From contig NZ_VTXE01000003.1 in assembly GCF_013114595.1 (NCBI RefSeq), positions 62,001 to 126,000 on the forward strand: a stretch of DNA of 64,000 nucleotides. The letters run 5' to 3'. The notes under the pieces were generated by a model, which saw nothing but the letters and a program-made list of their open reading frames with translations, was not told where the DNA came from and ran no database searches. Shown here one piece after another: positions 16,414 to 24,809 of the stretch. The first letter of the stretch is position 1; each line of letters begins with the position of its first letter. The position numbers were made by a program, and so were the translations under genes. The stretch comes from Vibrio sp. 99-8-1. GTDB taxonomy: Bacteria; Pseudomonadota; Gammaproteobacteria; Enterobacterales; Vibrionaceae.

Positions 16414-17277
16414 ATGCACGTTACAAAGCGCCATGAACGACAGATAAAAAAAGTATGCGATTTTATAGATGGGAACCTAGATGATGAGTTCTCTCTCGAT
16501 CAACTAAGTGATGTTGCTGCTAGTTCAAAGTACCATTTTCATCGTATCTTTATGTCGTATATGGGGATTAGTGCCATGCAGTACGTGTTGCTGGTAAGAT
16601 TGAAACGTGCTTCTTTCAGATTAGCGTTCGAGTCAGAGTACAGCGTTACAGATATCGCTTTTGAAGCCCGATTTGAGAGCCTAGAAGCTTTTTCTCGTGC
16701 TTTTTCTAGGATATTTGGACAGTCACCATCTCAATTTAGAAATCAACCTGAGTGGCGCTCTTGGCACTCAAAGTATGAATATCATCCACCGATAATAGGA
16801 AAAAATGTAATGAATGTTCAACTCGTTGATTTCGATAAAAGAGAGGTAGCACTAATTGAGCATAAAGGTAGCCCCGACCAAGTATATGAGACGGTCGCCA
16901 AATTTATAAATTGGAGAAAATCAACAGGATTATCTCCAATTAAAACTAGTGAAACATTTGGAATCCCACACTCTGACCCACGCAACACGCCAGAAGATGA
17001 GTTCCAGTTTGATATCTGCGGTTCGCACGAAGGCGAGGTTCCAGCAAATGCTTATGGTGTGAAATATGGAGTTATACCAAGTGGTAGGTGTGCCATTGTT
17101 ATTCATAAGGGAAGCCATAACACTATTGGTGACACCTTGAATTACTTGTATCAAAAATGGCTGCCAGAGAGCGGTGAAGATTTAAGGGATTTCCCTTGTT
17201 TCTTCCGTTACTTGAATTTTGTTCATGAAGTAGATGAATGTGAGTTGTTAACGGAGATCTACCTTCCGATAAAATAA
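16414..17277 (+). CDS. AraC-family regulator with GyrI-like effector domain
   Basis: 287 aa. The N-terminal AraC/XylS double HTH (about residues 8-108) shows 'FSLDQLSDVAASSKYHFHRIF' and 'SVTDIAFEARFESLEAFSRAF...GQSPSQFR'. The C-terminal GyrI-like/AraC effector-binding domain (about 130-287) begins 'VQLVDFDKREVALIEHKG'. This is the Rob/BltR-like layout, where the second domain binds small hydrophobic cations or drugs. It may control efflux or stress genes, but no obvious target operon is adjacent. It starts just outside the right 35-bp repeat. Confidence 0.85.
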   Translation: MHVTKRHERQIKKVCDFIDGNLDDEFSLDQLSDVAASSKYHFHRIFMSYMGISAMQYVLLVRLKRASFRLAFESEYSVTDIAFEARFESLEAFSRAFSRIFGQSPSQFRNQPEWRSWHSKYEYHPPIIGKNVMNVQLVDFDKREVALIEHKGSPDQVYETVAKFINWRKSTGLSPIKTSETFGIPHSDPRNTPEDEFQFDICGSHEGEVPANAYGVKYGVIPSGRCAIVIHKGSHNTIGDTLNYLYQKWLPESGEDLRDFPCFFRYLNFVHEVDECELLTEIYLPIK

Positions 17278-17510
17278 TAAGGAGCTATGAGCGGTGGCCG
17301 GCATATTGATGTAAAAACAAACCGCCGCCGATTTGGTACGTGTTGCTAGGTTTCGGAGATTTATTCCACAATTTCAACGCTGCCAATTATTAGCAAAAGT
17401 TCTGCGTTCTCAGTGGTACGATTCGCCACTGAAAAAATGAGATAACAAACATGCAGGTGAAAACCCGCTCTATGGCACCGCACTCGCTAGCCTATGGGAT
17501 CAAGCCGTCA

Positions 17511-18200
17511 CTACCGACGGAGCACCGCGATCCATCGCCCTAAGTTTAATAAGCTGGTCAACGATGCAGCGACATAGGTCAGCGCCGCCGCCTTGAGAAT
17601 TTTCTCCGCATGCTTCAGGTCACCATCGTGCAGATAGTCACCTTCCTTCAGGAGCGGTAACGCCTTGCCATAACTGGCATCGAACTCAACTGGAAGAGTC
17701 ACTAGGTGCACTAAGGTACCTAGTGCTATTGAAACAACGCCGATCGCTATCATTAGCGCTCCCGCCTGTGGCAGGCGAGTTAGCATTAGGACAATGGGAG
17801 CAGCCACTAACATCATGCCAGCAATACGCTCGCCGACAACGGCAGCCTTCACGAGTTTCTGTCGGGTCAGGAACAATGCCTCGTTACGTGAATCCTGAAT
17901 GGCATGTCCTACTTCATGTGCGGCCACAGTCACCGCAGTCAGGGAGTACCCTGAATAATTGTCTGGCGTCAGACGCACAGCCTTTCCGGCTGGATCATAG
18001 TGATCACCGGCAGAGGTCTCCTCTACCCCGACGTCGCCCAGACCGTAGCTGTCCAGCAGATGGCGCGCAAGTTCAGCACCACTTCCCTGCTCGCGATAGC
18101 GATCAACTGGCTGTTTGTACTTTTCCATCACATGCCTGACCCACAAGTTCGGCAGGAATACGCATGACGCGATTATGAGTAATATGACTATCCAGATCAT
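17511..18200 (-). CDS. YugP-type zinc metallopeptidase, likely acquired
   Basis: 229 aa. An N-terminal membrane helix (2-20), then a zinc-protease motif 'AAHEVGHAIQD' near residue 95 (HExxH form HEVGH), then two or three hydrophobic segments (about 125-175) and a C-terminal 'AALTYVAASLTSLLNL'. This matches the neutral zinc metallopeptidase family typified by Bacillus YugP, a membrane protein of unknown substrate. The coding sequence is visibly richer in G and C at third positions than its neighbours, suggesting transfer from a higher-GC bacterium. It is monocistronic. Nothing was found in the 233 bp before it except AT-rich spacer. Confidence 0.85.
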   Translation of the reverse strand: MIWIVILLIIASCVFLPNLWVRHVMEKYKQPVDRYREQGSGAELARHLLDSYGLGDVGVEETSAGDHYDPAGKAVRLTPDNYSGYSLTAVTVAAHEVGHAIQDSRNEALFLTRQKLVKAAVVGERIAGMMLVAAPIVLMLTRLPQAGALMIAIGVVSIALGTLVHLVTLPVEFDASYGKALPLLKEGDYLHDGDLKHAEKILKAAALTYVAASLTSLLNLGRWIAVLRR

Positions 18201-18383
18201 TTAATCAACGTATCATAAGCAACTAAAACATACAGCATATATCACATTTCTCTTTTTGCCATCACACAAAGAACGAAGCTCTTGCAAAGACAGGCACCTT
18301 AAGCAGCGATAAACAGATTGCAAAGGCAAAAGAATCTCCGATCATAGAAGTGTCGGATGGTATGGTGACTTCAATTCATCTTA

Positions 18384-19283
18384 TTATTTTAACCAGTCCC
18401 GATACAATTTCGTTTCATCACCTAAATAATTTACCATCCAATCCAATAAGTTATGATTGTCGTGCTTTCTCCACACTAAGCAACACTCACTTGGCAGTTG
18501 AGCACCATTCAAAGTACGCTCCACTAACATGCCAGAATCAACAAGTGGTTGCGCTATATGTCTCGGCATATACCCAATCCCAACATTCTTTTTTAAACAT
18601 TCTATTACGGTAAACCAGTTGGGCAGCAATAATCGTCTCTGTTTTGGGTAATGCTCATTGTGACGTTTAGGCAACATCCTTGATGTGTCATCAAGACAGA
18701 TAGCGGTAAACTGGCTAACGAAAGCTTCATCTAAATGCGCAGGATGAGCACATGGATGGGAAGGTGACATAACTAGAGCCCAATCCAAGCGGCCTATTTT
18801 CTTGACGCCATAATCACCGCTTACCGGAATAGCGGTTGTCGCTCCTATAGCAATATCCGCACGTTGCTGGGAAATCGCTTCCCAAGAACCGTTATAGACT
18901 TCCATATTGATTTGCAGCTCGGCAAATTCAAATTCTTGATAAAAGTCTTCAATAAGTTTCGGTAGTCTATCAACTCGAACCACATCGTCTAATGTTAACT
19001 TTAAACTACTTTGCCACCCAAGAGCTGTACGGCGCGTCTGGTGTGTAAGCTCATCCATTTTACGCAGCATTTGTCTTGCTTCGACCATAAAGACTTCGCC
19101 CGCGGGGGTTAATTCAACCTTTCTCGGTAATCTGTTAAACAGCTTAACTCCAAGCTCTTGTTCTATATGCCTCACGCTATAACTAATCGCAGAAGGGACT
19201 TTATGCAAAGTCTCTGCCGCGGCACTAAAACTTCCTAATCGAGCCACCACATCAAGCATTTCTAACGATGAACGAGAATACAT
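18384..19283 (-). CDS. punR: PunR-type LysR regulator
   Basis: 299 aa LysR protein. The N-terminal winged HTH (4-62) reads 'LEMLDVVARLGSFSAAAETLHKVPSAISYSVRHIE', very close to E. coli PunR (YdhB). A two-lobed effector domain follows. E. coli PunR activates the divergent punC purine transporter gene in response to adenine. Here it is likewise divergent from a PunC homologue, 140 bp between starts. An inverted repeat TCAAA-TTT-TTTGA (19294-19306) lies just before this gene and could be its site. Orthology is well supported by both sequence and neighbour; the effector is inferred. Confidence 0.85.
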   Translation of the reverse strand: MYSRSSLEMLDVVARLGSFSAAAETLHKVPSAISYSVRHIEQELGVKLFNRLPRKVELTPAGEVFMVEARQMLRKMDELTHQTRRTALGWQSSLKLTLDDVVRVDRLPKLIEDFYQEFEFAELQINMEVYNGSWEAISQQRADIAIGATTAIPVSGDYGVKKIGRLDWALVMSPSHPCAHPAHLDEAFVSQFTAICLDDTSRMLPKRHNEHYPKQRRLLLPNWFTVIECLKKNVGIGYMPRHIAQPLVDSGMLVERTLNGAQLPSECCLVWRKHDNHNLLDWMVNYLGDETKLYRDWLK

Positions 19284-19423
19284 ATTATAGCTTTCAAATT
19301 TTTTGATAGGTAACTACAAAATATAACGTTTTATTTTTTTAAAATCCAACAATAGAATGCAGTCCACCAAAAAATATGGGCTGGCGCCAACTCATTCCTG
19401 TGAAAAATATTCAAGGAATATTA

Positions 19424-20629
19424 ATGAAAATATCTAAACTACAACTTATCTATCTTGCTGCGTTATCCATGTTAGGTTTTATAGCTACCGACATGTATTT
19501 GCCTGCGTTTAAATTGATTGAACAAGACTTTGCCACTGGGCCGGAACAAGTTGCGTTATCATTAACGGTCTTTTTAGTTGGTATGGGGCTAGGCCAATTC
19601 TTATGGGGGCTAGCTAGTGACCGTTTCGGACACCGTAAAACGCTGTTTGCTGGATTGACTATTTTTACTATTGCTTCAATAGGGCTCGCGTGGAGCCAAG
19701 AGGTATGGCAATTACTGACATTACGTACGTTGCAAGCTATAGGTGTCAGTGCTGCCGCTGTTATTTGGCAATCTATGGTGATTGACAAATTCGATAAAAA
19801 AGCCCGTCAGCAGATTTTTGCTACCATCATGCCACTGGTTGCTCTATCTCCAGCACTAGCTCCTCAGCTTGGTGTGCTATTGACTGAATTATGGGGATGG
19901 CACAGTATCTTTGTGGTACTAGCCATTACTAGTGTTCTATTAGCGATCGTTACTCTGTCTATGAAAGAACATAAGAAAACAGACGTAACGCCACCGTCAA
20001 TTGGTGCCGATCTAAAAAGCCTTATTAGCTCAAGAAAATATGTCGGTAATGTGCTGTTATTCTCAGTGACTTCTGCCGCTTTCTTCGCTTACCTAACTGG
20101 TATGCCGGAGATTATGAACCAACTAGGGTACTCAGCTAAGAGCATCGGATTAAGCTTTATTCCACAAACTATCGCATTTATGTTGGGTGGCTATATAGGT
20201 AAGAAATTGGTCGCTAAACTAGGTGATGAAGCAGTATTAAAGCAACTACTAGGATTGGAAACGGTCGCAATACTGCTTGTTTTTACAGCATGTCAGTGGG
20301 AACTAACCAGCGTATGGCCAATCTTAGCTCCGTTCTGCTTACTCGCCTCTGCTAACGGCGCTTTATATCCTATTGTAGTAAACCGGGCTCTATCAAGCGC
20401 ATCGCACTGTTCAGCAACCGCTGCTGGGTTACAAAACAGCTTACAGATTGGAATTAGTAGCTTGGCGAGTGCATTAGTCGCCACATTTGCGGCTGTTGCT
20501 CAATCTGCTGTTGGTTACGTTGTTCTAGGTTGTTTAGCGTTAATGTGGATGAGTTACCTCATTGCGACACCCGCACTAACAAAAGAGCTGACTGTTCCTG
20601 ACAACTCACGAGTTGTTAGCGACGAGTAA
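19424..20629 (+). CDS. punC: PunC-type purine transporter (MFS, Bcr/CflA family)
   Basis: 401 aa, 12 predicted membrane helices. Early motifs 'LSMLGFIATDMYLPAF' and 'GLGQFLWGLASDRFGHRKTLF' (MFS motif A), then 'AAAVIWQSMVIDKF' and 'IMPLVALSPALAPQLG', follow E. coli PunC (YdhC) closely. PunC takes up adenosine and other purines. The ATG at 19424 is preceded by AAGGA, whereas the in-frame ATG at 19376 lacks a site and would add a non-hydrophobic tail; the shorter start also fits the family. It is divergent from punR, which probably activates it, and followed by a strong terminator. Confidence 0.87.
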   Translation: MKISKLQLIYLAALSMLGFIATDMYLPAFKLIEQDFATGPEQVALSLTVFLVGMGLGQFLWGLASDRFGHRKTLFAGLTIFTIASIGLAWSQEVWQLLTLRTLQAIGVSAAAVIWQSMVIDKFDKKARQQIFATIMPLVALSPALAPQLGVLLTELWGWHSIFVVLAITSVLLAIVTLSMKEHKKTDVTPPSIGADLKSLISSRKYVGNVLLFSVTSAAFFAYLTGMPEIMNQLGYSAKSIGLSFIPQTIAFMLGGYIGKKLVAKLGDEAVLKQLLGLETVAILLVFTACQWELTSVWPILAPFCLLASANGALYPIVVNRALSSASHCSATAAGLQNSLQIGISSLASALVATFAAVAQSAVGYVVLGCLALMWMSYLIATPALTKELTVPDNSRVVSDE

Positions 20630-20635
20630 ATATAA

Positions 20636-20660
20636 AAGTGGGCGACTAAGGCGCCCACTT
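20636..20660. terminator. Intrinsic terminator after punC
   Basis: A perfect 9-bp stem AAGTGGGCG/CGCCCACTT with a 7-nt loop, followed by ATTT, 6 bp past the stop codon. Confidence 0.8.
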
Positions 20661-20716
20661 ATTTCCACTCAAAATCAATAACACTAAACACAGGCTGGGA
20701 TAGTTTATTCTGAGAA

Positions 20717-20965
20717 TTGAATTGGATGGAAAAACACATGGGTTACTCCAAAGAAGATGCCTTATACAATACCAGATTTCTCTTAGCTCATACGGCAGAT
20801 GTCGAAGCAAGCCATTTCAGATATGCAGTAAAGGCACTTAAACACTATTCAGTAGCTACAGGTAGGAATATTAATTACGCTCGAATTGCTAGCTTGTCAG
20901 CTGAGTACGTCCAAAGAGTATCAAATCACATATGTAACTTGGAAAGCATATTGGTAGAAAAATAA
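20717..20965 (+). CDS. Hypothetical 82-aa protein
   Basis: I do not recognise this protein. It is up to 82 aa, soluble, helical-looking, with several His and Tyr. Possible starts are the ATGs at 20717, 20726 and 20738; none has a strong ribosome-binding site. It is convergent with the DinB-like gene, 9 bp away. The composition looks protein-like, but the weak start signals leave real doubt. Confidence 0.4.
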   Translation: MNWMEKHMGYSKEDALYNTRFLLAHTADVEASHFRYAVKALKHYSVATGRNINYARIASLSAEYVQRVSNHICNLESILVEK

Positions 20966-20974
20966 GGTACATTA

Positions 20975-21478
20975 TTAGATTCTACGCTCTTCATACTTTT
21001 GATGTATAAACATAGTGTAAGTATCAGGAGGTCTCTGTCCTCCTGAATGCTGTAAAGCGTGTCCAATAGCGCTGCGATGATAGGTGCCATGATTGACGAT
21101 GTGAAATAGTATTTCCAATACAGACAATTTGCCTCGTTTCCCATCTACAAACTTGAATTTAACTTCCTTTATTAGACTTTCAGCCTCTATCTTAGAGCAG
21201 TATTTTTTAAGCCATCTATCTGATTCATTGAGTCTTTCTGATAGTAAGCTCAAGTCAGGAACAAATTTACTATTAGTGTCTACATGCGGACAGTGCGAGT
21301 TAGTCAGTCTTGCTCGAAATAGCTCTTCAACGATGATCATGTGATGCAACTGCTGTTTACAAAAATCTAGACACTCCATTTCAGGGGTGTCAGTTGCTCC
21401 TTGTAACACTTGAAGAAGATTTTGGTCTGACCAAATTTTATAGTCCACCAACTCAACAATAAAACTACAGTTTTTCAT
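20975..21478 (-). CDS. DinB family protein
   Basis: 167 aa from the ATG at 21478, which has AAGGGA before it; the in-frame start at 21517 is less likely. It is a four-helix DinB-like domain with the three-His metal site pattern: 'QLHHMIIVEELF' near residue 45 and 'HIVNHGTYHRSAIGHAL' near 130. DinB-superfamily proteins bind a divalent metal, and many act as bacillithiol, glutathione or mycothiol-dependent transferases; the substrate is unknown here. No SOS box was recognised upstream. Confidence 0.8.
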   Translation of the reverse strand: MKNCSFIVELVDYKIWSDQNLLQVLQGATDTPEMECLDFCKQQLHHMIIVEELFRARLTNSHCPHVDTNSKFVPDLSLLSERLNESDRWLKKYCSKIEAESLIKEVKFKFVDGKRGKLSVLEILFHIVNHGTYHRSAIGHALQHSGGQRPPDTYTMFIHQKYEERRI

Positions 21479-21612
21479 AACATCCCTTTTCCTATTGAAC
21501 GAAAATCGCTCAAACAATAGTTATCTCTTAATACACAATACCCTAGTAAAAAATCATTTTTATCACCATAAAACCCTAGTATTTTGTCATTTTTAGCTTA
21601 GCTCTATCCTAA

Positions 21613-21643
21613 AAAGCACCGAGAATTGCCTCTTCGGTGCTTT
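21613..21643 (-). terminator. Intrinsic terminator after the 55-aa gene
   Basis: The AAAGCACCGA/TCGGTGCTTT stem (10 bp) lies 13 bp beyond the minus-strand stop at 21656, with an A-tract on the plus strand giving a U-run on the minus transcript. Confidence 0.75.
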
Positions 21644-21655
21644 GCTCATTCAAAG

Positions 21656-21823
21656 CTACTCTAAATCTTGCTGCTTGTAGTGATTTAATAAGGTCAACAA
21701 AAACAAGCGGATCTCGTTCTCTGTGCCATTATCTAGGTTGCTGTTGGTACTGGCGTTTAAGATAAAGTCTTCGGCTTGAAGGTAAAAATCAGGTTCTGAT
21801 TGGGATTTCGTTGATTGGGTCAT
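21656..21823 (-). CDS. Unrecognised 55-aa small protein
   Basis: A short ORF supported by a Shine-Dalgarno GGAG 7 bp before ATG 21823, and by an intrinsic terminator right after its TAG. The protein begins MTQSTKSQSEPDFYLQ; the conserved-looking part is 'EDFIL', then a polar Asn-rich linker, then the amphipathic helix 'ENEIRLFLLTLLNHYKQQ'. A second, decayed copy of the same family lies at 37258-37404 on the minus strand (16 of about 38 aligned residues identical), showing this is a genuine protein family. No function is known to me; a regulator or adaptor helix is possible. Confidence 0.65.
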   Translation of the reverse strand: MTQSTKSQSEPDFYLQAEDFILNASTNSNLDNGTENEIRLFLLTLLNHYKQQDLE

Positions 21824-22331
21824 AATGAACTCCGATGGTTGTATTTATAACAAAACTAGCATTTAGCTAGCTATTACACGCCGATGGTTATAAATTCGAG
21901 GTCTCAATCCCGACACTGGATTTTGCCAGTGCGGGGTAAGCATATGATTTATTTGCTTGAAGTGTCAATGTGTTCGTGAAGAGTTTGATCAGTTTGTTTT
22001 GAGGATGAACTAATTGAAATTGACACTCTTCTTTGTAATGACTCTTGTAATTACATATATGTTGGTTATATATGGCAACGAATTAATATTCGTATTGTAA
22101 TAATCTGAGTGTTTCAAATTAACATGCTCAGCCCTGTATTTAGAATGCTAATTGTACTGGTTGCACACGATGATCCGAGTTTTAATTGCTGAAAGCCCGA
22201 AGAGCGCCACCCTGCGAGTAAGACAGAGTCTAGCATCGGCTTTTGCCTGCATTCTTTTCTAATTTAGAAGCGTTTAATTTTTGTGAATAGTGTGGAAGTA
22301 AAGCGCCAGCAAGTACACTGGCGCTTAAAAC
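21824..22331. other. Non-coding span with one hairpin
   Basis: AT-rich. It contains an inverted repeat at 21909-21935 (CCCG, one bulged A, CACTGG; 6-nt loop; CCAGTG, CGGG), without a T-run, and the terminator at 22301-22326. No ORF with start signals was seen. It may be the promoter region of the 55-aa gene plus unassigned sequence. Confidence 0.5.
22301..22326 (-). terminator. Intrinsic terminator after the Ig-like lipoprotein gene
   Basis: A perfect 9-bp stem AAGCGCCAG/CTGGCGCTT with an 8-nt loop, 5 bp beyond the minus-strand stop codon. Confidence 0.75.
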
Positions 22332-24212
22332 TTACAAGGCTAAGGGAACTGAAACACAGGACGCAGAGTTCGAAACCATCGTTACATTATTGCTGACGTA
22401 ACCACTGTTGAGGGCTACGTAGTAATAGGAATAACCGATAGGTGACATTGACCAATAGACGTCGCCAATAGGCCAATTGCGTGCGATAAACATATTGCCA
22501 TATGTGTCGATTAATTCTATTTCTAACTCGTATCTTGTAGCCAAGCGCCAGTTATCGCGGCCTGCTAGCTTTTGAGTATTATATTTAGCACACAGCGAAT
22601 TCGCGTTATGCCACGTGAACTGATAGAAATCACCTGCCGGCCCCCAACTTCCTCCATCTGTGTAACTACCACTAGTTGCACTTCCACCGATACTATTTAA
22701 GTAAGCGACTGAAGGCGAGTTGGTAAACAATTTACCACTACCTGTATCAAAAGTGTCAATGCATGAGCCCGCTAAGTCTCTACATACATCTGCATTTGCG
22801 GTGTTACTGGTGATGCTATCCTTGGTGGCCGTAACTGTGGTGGTGCCACTTTTAATTCCGGTTAACAATCCTGAAGGTGTCACGGTCACGGTCGAGGTAT
22901 TGGCCGACTTCCACGTGACTGAACGAGTAACATCGGATGATGAGTCATCGCTATACGTTGCCGTTGCGGCTAGCTGTTGTGTCTTACCTATAGCTATACC
23001 GACAATCGAAGGTGTTACAGTAATATCCGTTAGTACCGCAGTGGTCACCTCTACATTCACTTCATTACTGGTAATGCTATCTTTGGTCGCAGTGACAAGG
23101 GTATTATCGATTCCAATTCCAGTGAGTAAACCTGTAGGTGTAACTATTGCCGTTGACGTGTCTAGCGGTGTCCATATTACTGAACCACTGACATCGGATG
23201 ATGAATTATCGCTATAAGTTGCAGTTGCGGCTAACTGCTCTGTTTGTCCCTTGGCTACACCGACGATCGACGGTGTCACGACAATATCCGTGATTGTTGC
23301 TTCGGTCACATCCACGCTTATGCTGTTACTAGTAATGCCATCCTTGACCGCAGTGACAGTTGTATGACCTATTTCAACCCCCTTCAGTAAGCCTGTCGAC
23401 GTTATTGTTGCTGTCGAAGTATCTACCGGTGTCCATGCTACTAAATCGCTGACATCGGATGATGAGCTATCACTATAAATTTCGGTTGCGATTAATTGCT
23501 TTGTTTGCCCTTTGGCTACACTAACTACTGAAGGTGTCAGGGTAATTGCAGTTGGGACTGCTGCAGTGACATTTATGTTCACCATATTGCTGGTAATGCC
23601 ATCTTTGTTGGCTGTGACCGTGGTGGTGTCGACTTCAATTCCGGTCAGTAAGCCCGAAGGTGTTACTGTCACCGTTGAGGTATCCGCTGATGTCCAAGTG
23701 ACTGAACCACTAACATCGGATGAAGAGTTATCGCTATACGTTGCCGTTGCGATTAACTGCTGTGTTTGATTTTTGGCCACACTGACAATCGAAGGTGTTA
23801 CGGCAATATCTGTGAGCATGGCTGCGGTTACATCTACGCTCACCGAATTGCTGATGACACCATCTTTACTGACCGTTACTGTGATGTTACCAGTTTCAAC
23901 TCCCGTCAAAATGCCGGGGGCATCAAAACATCCGATATCTTCATCACTTGAATGCCAGTCATTGACATTGAAATCGGTCAACATTCGCGAGGAGTTATCA
24001 GAATAGTAGCCTATTGCAGAAAATGGTTGTTTATTACTTACCGCGAGTGTTAATCGACTCAATCCATGCTTTGTTCTCGGTGAAGCAGTAATATCTATAC
24101 GTTGCAATGCTACTGTTGGCCCAGAAAATGCTCCTTCAGAATTGCACCCCGTCAATAGCATTACTAGAGGTAATACTACGATGGCAAACAAATGCTTATA
24201 AACTTCTCTCAT
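22332..24212 (-). CDS. Lipoprotein with tandem bacterial Ig-like (BIg2) repeats and DUF1566-like C-terminus
   Basis: 626 aa. The signal peptide has lipobox 'LLTGC' (Cys23). One divergent and four near-identical Ig-like repeats of about 86 aa follow (about residues 35-480), each of the form 'TPSIVSVAKGQTQQLIATATYSDNSSSDV', 'GLLTGI', 'TTVTATKDGITSN'. The last 145 residues carry 'NWRLATRYELE' and 'DVYWSM', resembling the DUF1566/Lcl C-terminal domain found on surface proteins. Likely a cell-surface or periplasm-facing adhesion or matrix protein. The tandem repeats are recombination-prone, so repeat number may vary between strains. Monocistronic with its own terminator. Confidence 0.8.
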   Translation of the reverse strand: MREVYKHLFAIVVLPLVMLLTGCNSEGAFSGPTVALQRIDITASPRTKHGLSRLTLAVSNKQPFSAIGYYSDNSSRMLTDFNVNDWHSSDEDIGCFDAPGILTGVETGNITVTVSKDGVISNSVSVDVTAAMLTDIAVTPSIVSVAKNQTQQLIATATYSDNSSSDVSGSVTWTSADTSTVTVTPSGLLTGIEVDTTTVTANKDGITSNMVNINVTAAVPTAITLTPSVVSVAKGQTKQLIATEIYSDSSSSDVSDLVAWTPVDTSTATITSTGLLKGVEIGHTTVTAVKDGITSNSISVDVTEATITDIVVTPSIVGVAKGQTEQLAATATYSDNSSSDVSGSVIWTPLDTSTAIVTPTGLLTGIGIDNTLVTATKDSITSNEVNVEVTTAVLTDITVTPSIVGIAIGKTQQLAATATYSDDSSSDVTRSVTWKSANTSTVTVTPSGLLTGIKSGTTTVTATKDSITSNTANADVCRDLAGSCIDTFDTGSGKLFTNSPSVAYLNSIGGSATSGSYTDGGSWGPAGDFYQFTWHNANSLCAKYNTQKLAGRDNWRLATRYELEIELIDTYGNMFIARNWPIGDVYWSMSPIGYSYYYVALNSGYVSNNVTMVSNSASCVSVPLAL

Positions 24213-24809
24213 AATAATGTGGTCTGCTTTTGGTGTTGAATATGGGGATTCGTAGGTATCAGAAGTTGTGAATTAGTTTCCGTTAAGGGGTTGATTCAGT
24301 CATAGGCCCATATCGAATAACTTTATGTTTGGGCGAAAAAGAGATGTTCTTTCATCATCAATCCATCCCATTGGCTGTGATGAATTATAAACTTTTCATT
24401 TATTCTGCTGATAGTGCTTCGAAGGTATATAAGAATTGCCTTACGAGAGTTGGCGAGCTTTCCTACTTATTGATGGAAAGATGGCTATGCAGTTGCTCAA
24501 CTTGTTTACTGTTTGATAATCGTACCTTAGTTAGATCTTGTTATTTATAAGAGCGTGAGCTCCTATTTAGGGAGCGAACTGTGAATTAATAGTAGGGCTT
24601 TGTTTTGCATTGAAATGATTGAGATATTAGATTTTGAAAGGGAGATTCAGACAAAAAATAGCCAGCATCGGGGCTGGCTATTGAAAGGACTTTTGATGTA
24701 ATTGGAAGCTATCTTAAAAGTAATACTTTAACAGGACAGGTAGCGACTTTTATAAAAGGTACATACCCAAAGTATCCACCAAAAGTAACGTGCCAACAGG
24801 TAGTTACCG
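24213..24809. other. Long intergenic region
   Basis: It holds the promoter of the lipoprotein gene and, at 24657-24682, the terminator of the SLC13 gene. A 73-codon plus-strand frame at 24329-24550 lacks a ribosome-binding site and has Cys-rich, unprotein-like composition; I do not call it. Confidence 0.5.
24651..24682 (-). terminator. Intrinsic terminator of the SLC13 transporter gene
   Basis: AATAGCCAGC (24657-24666) pairs with GCTGGCTATT (24673-24682). On the minus strand a run of six T follows the stem. Confidence 0.8.

Noticed and set aside
24329..24550. 73-codon plus-strand frame in the intergenic region
   Set aside because: No ribosome-binding site, Cys-rich odd composition, and only a faint resemblance ('FIYSADSAS') to the 55-aa family; too weak to call.
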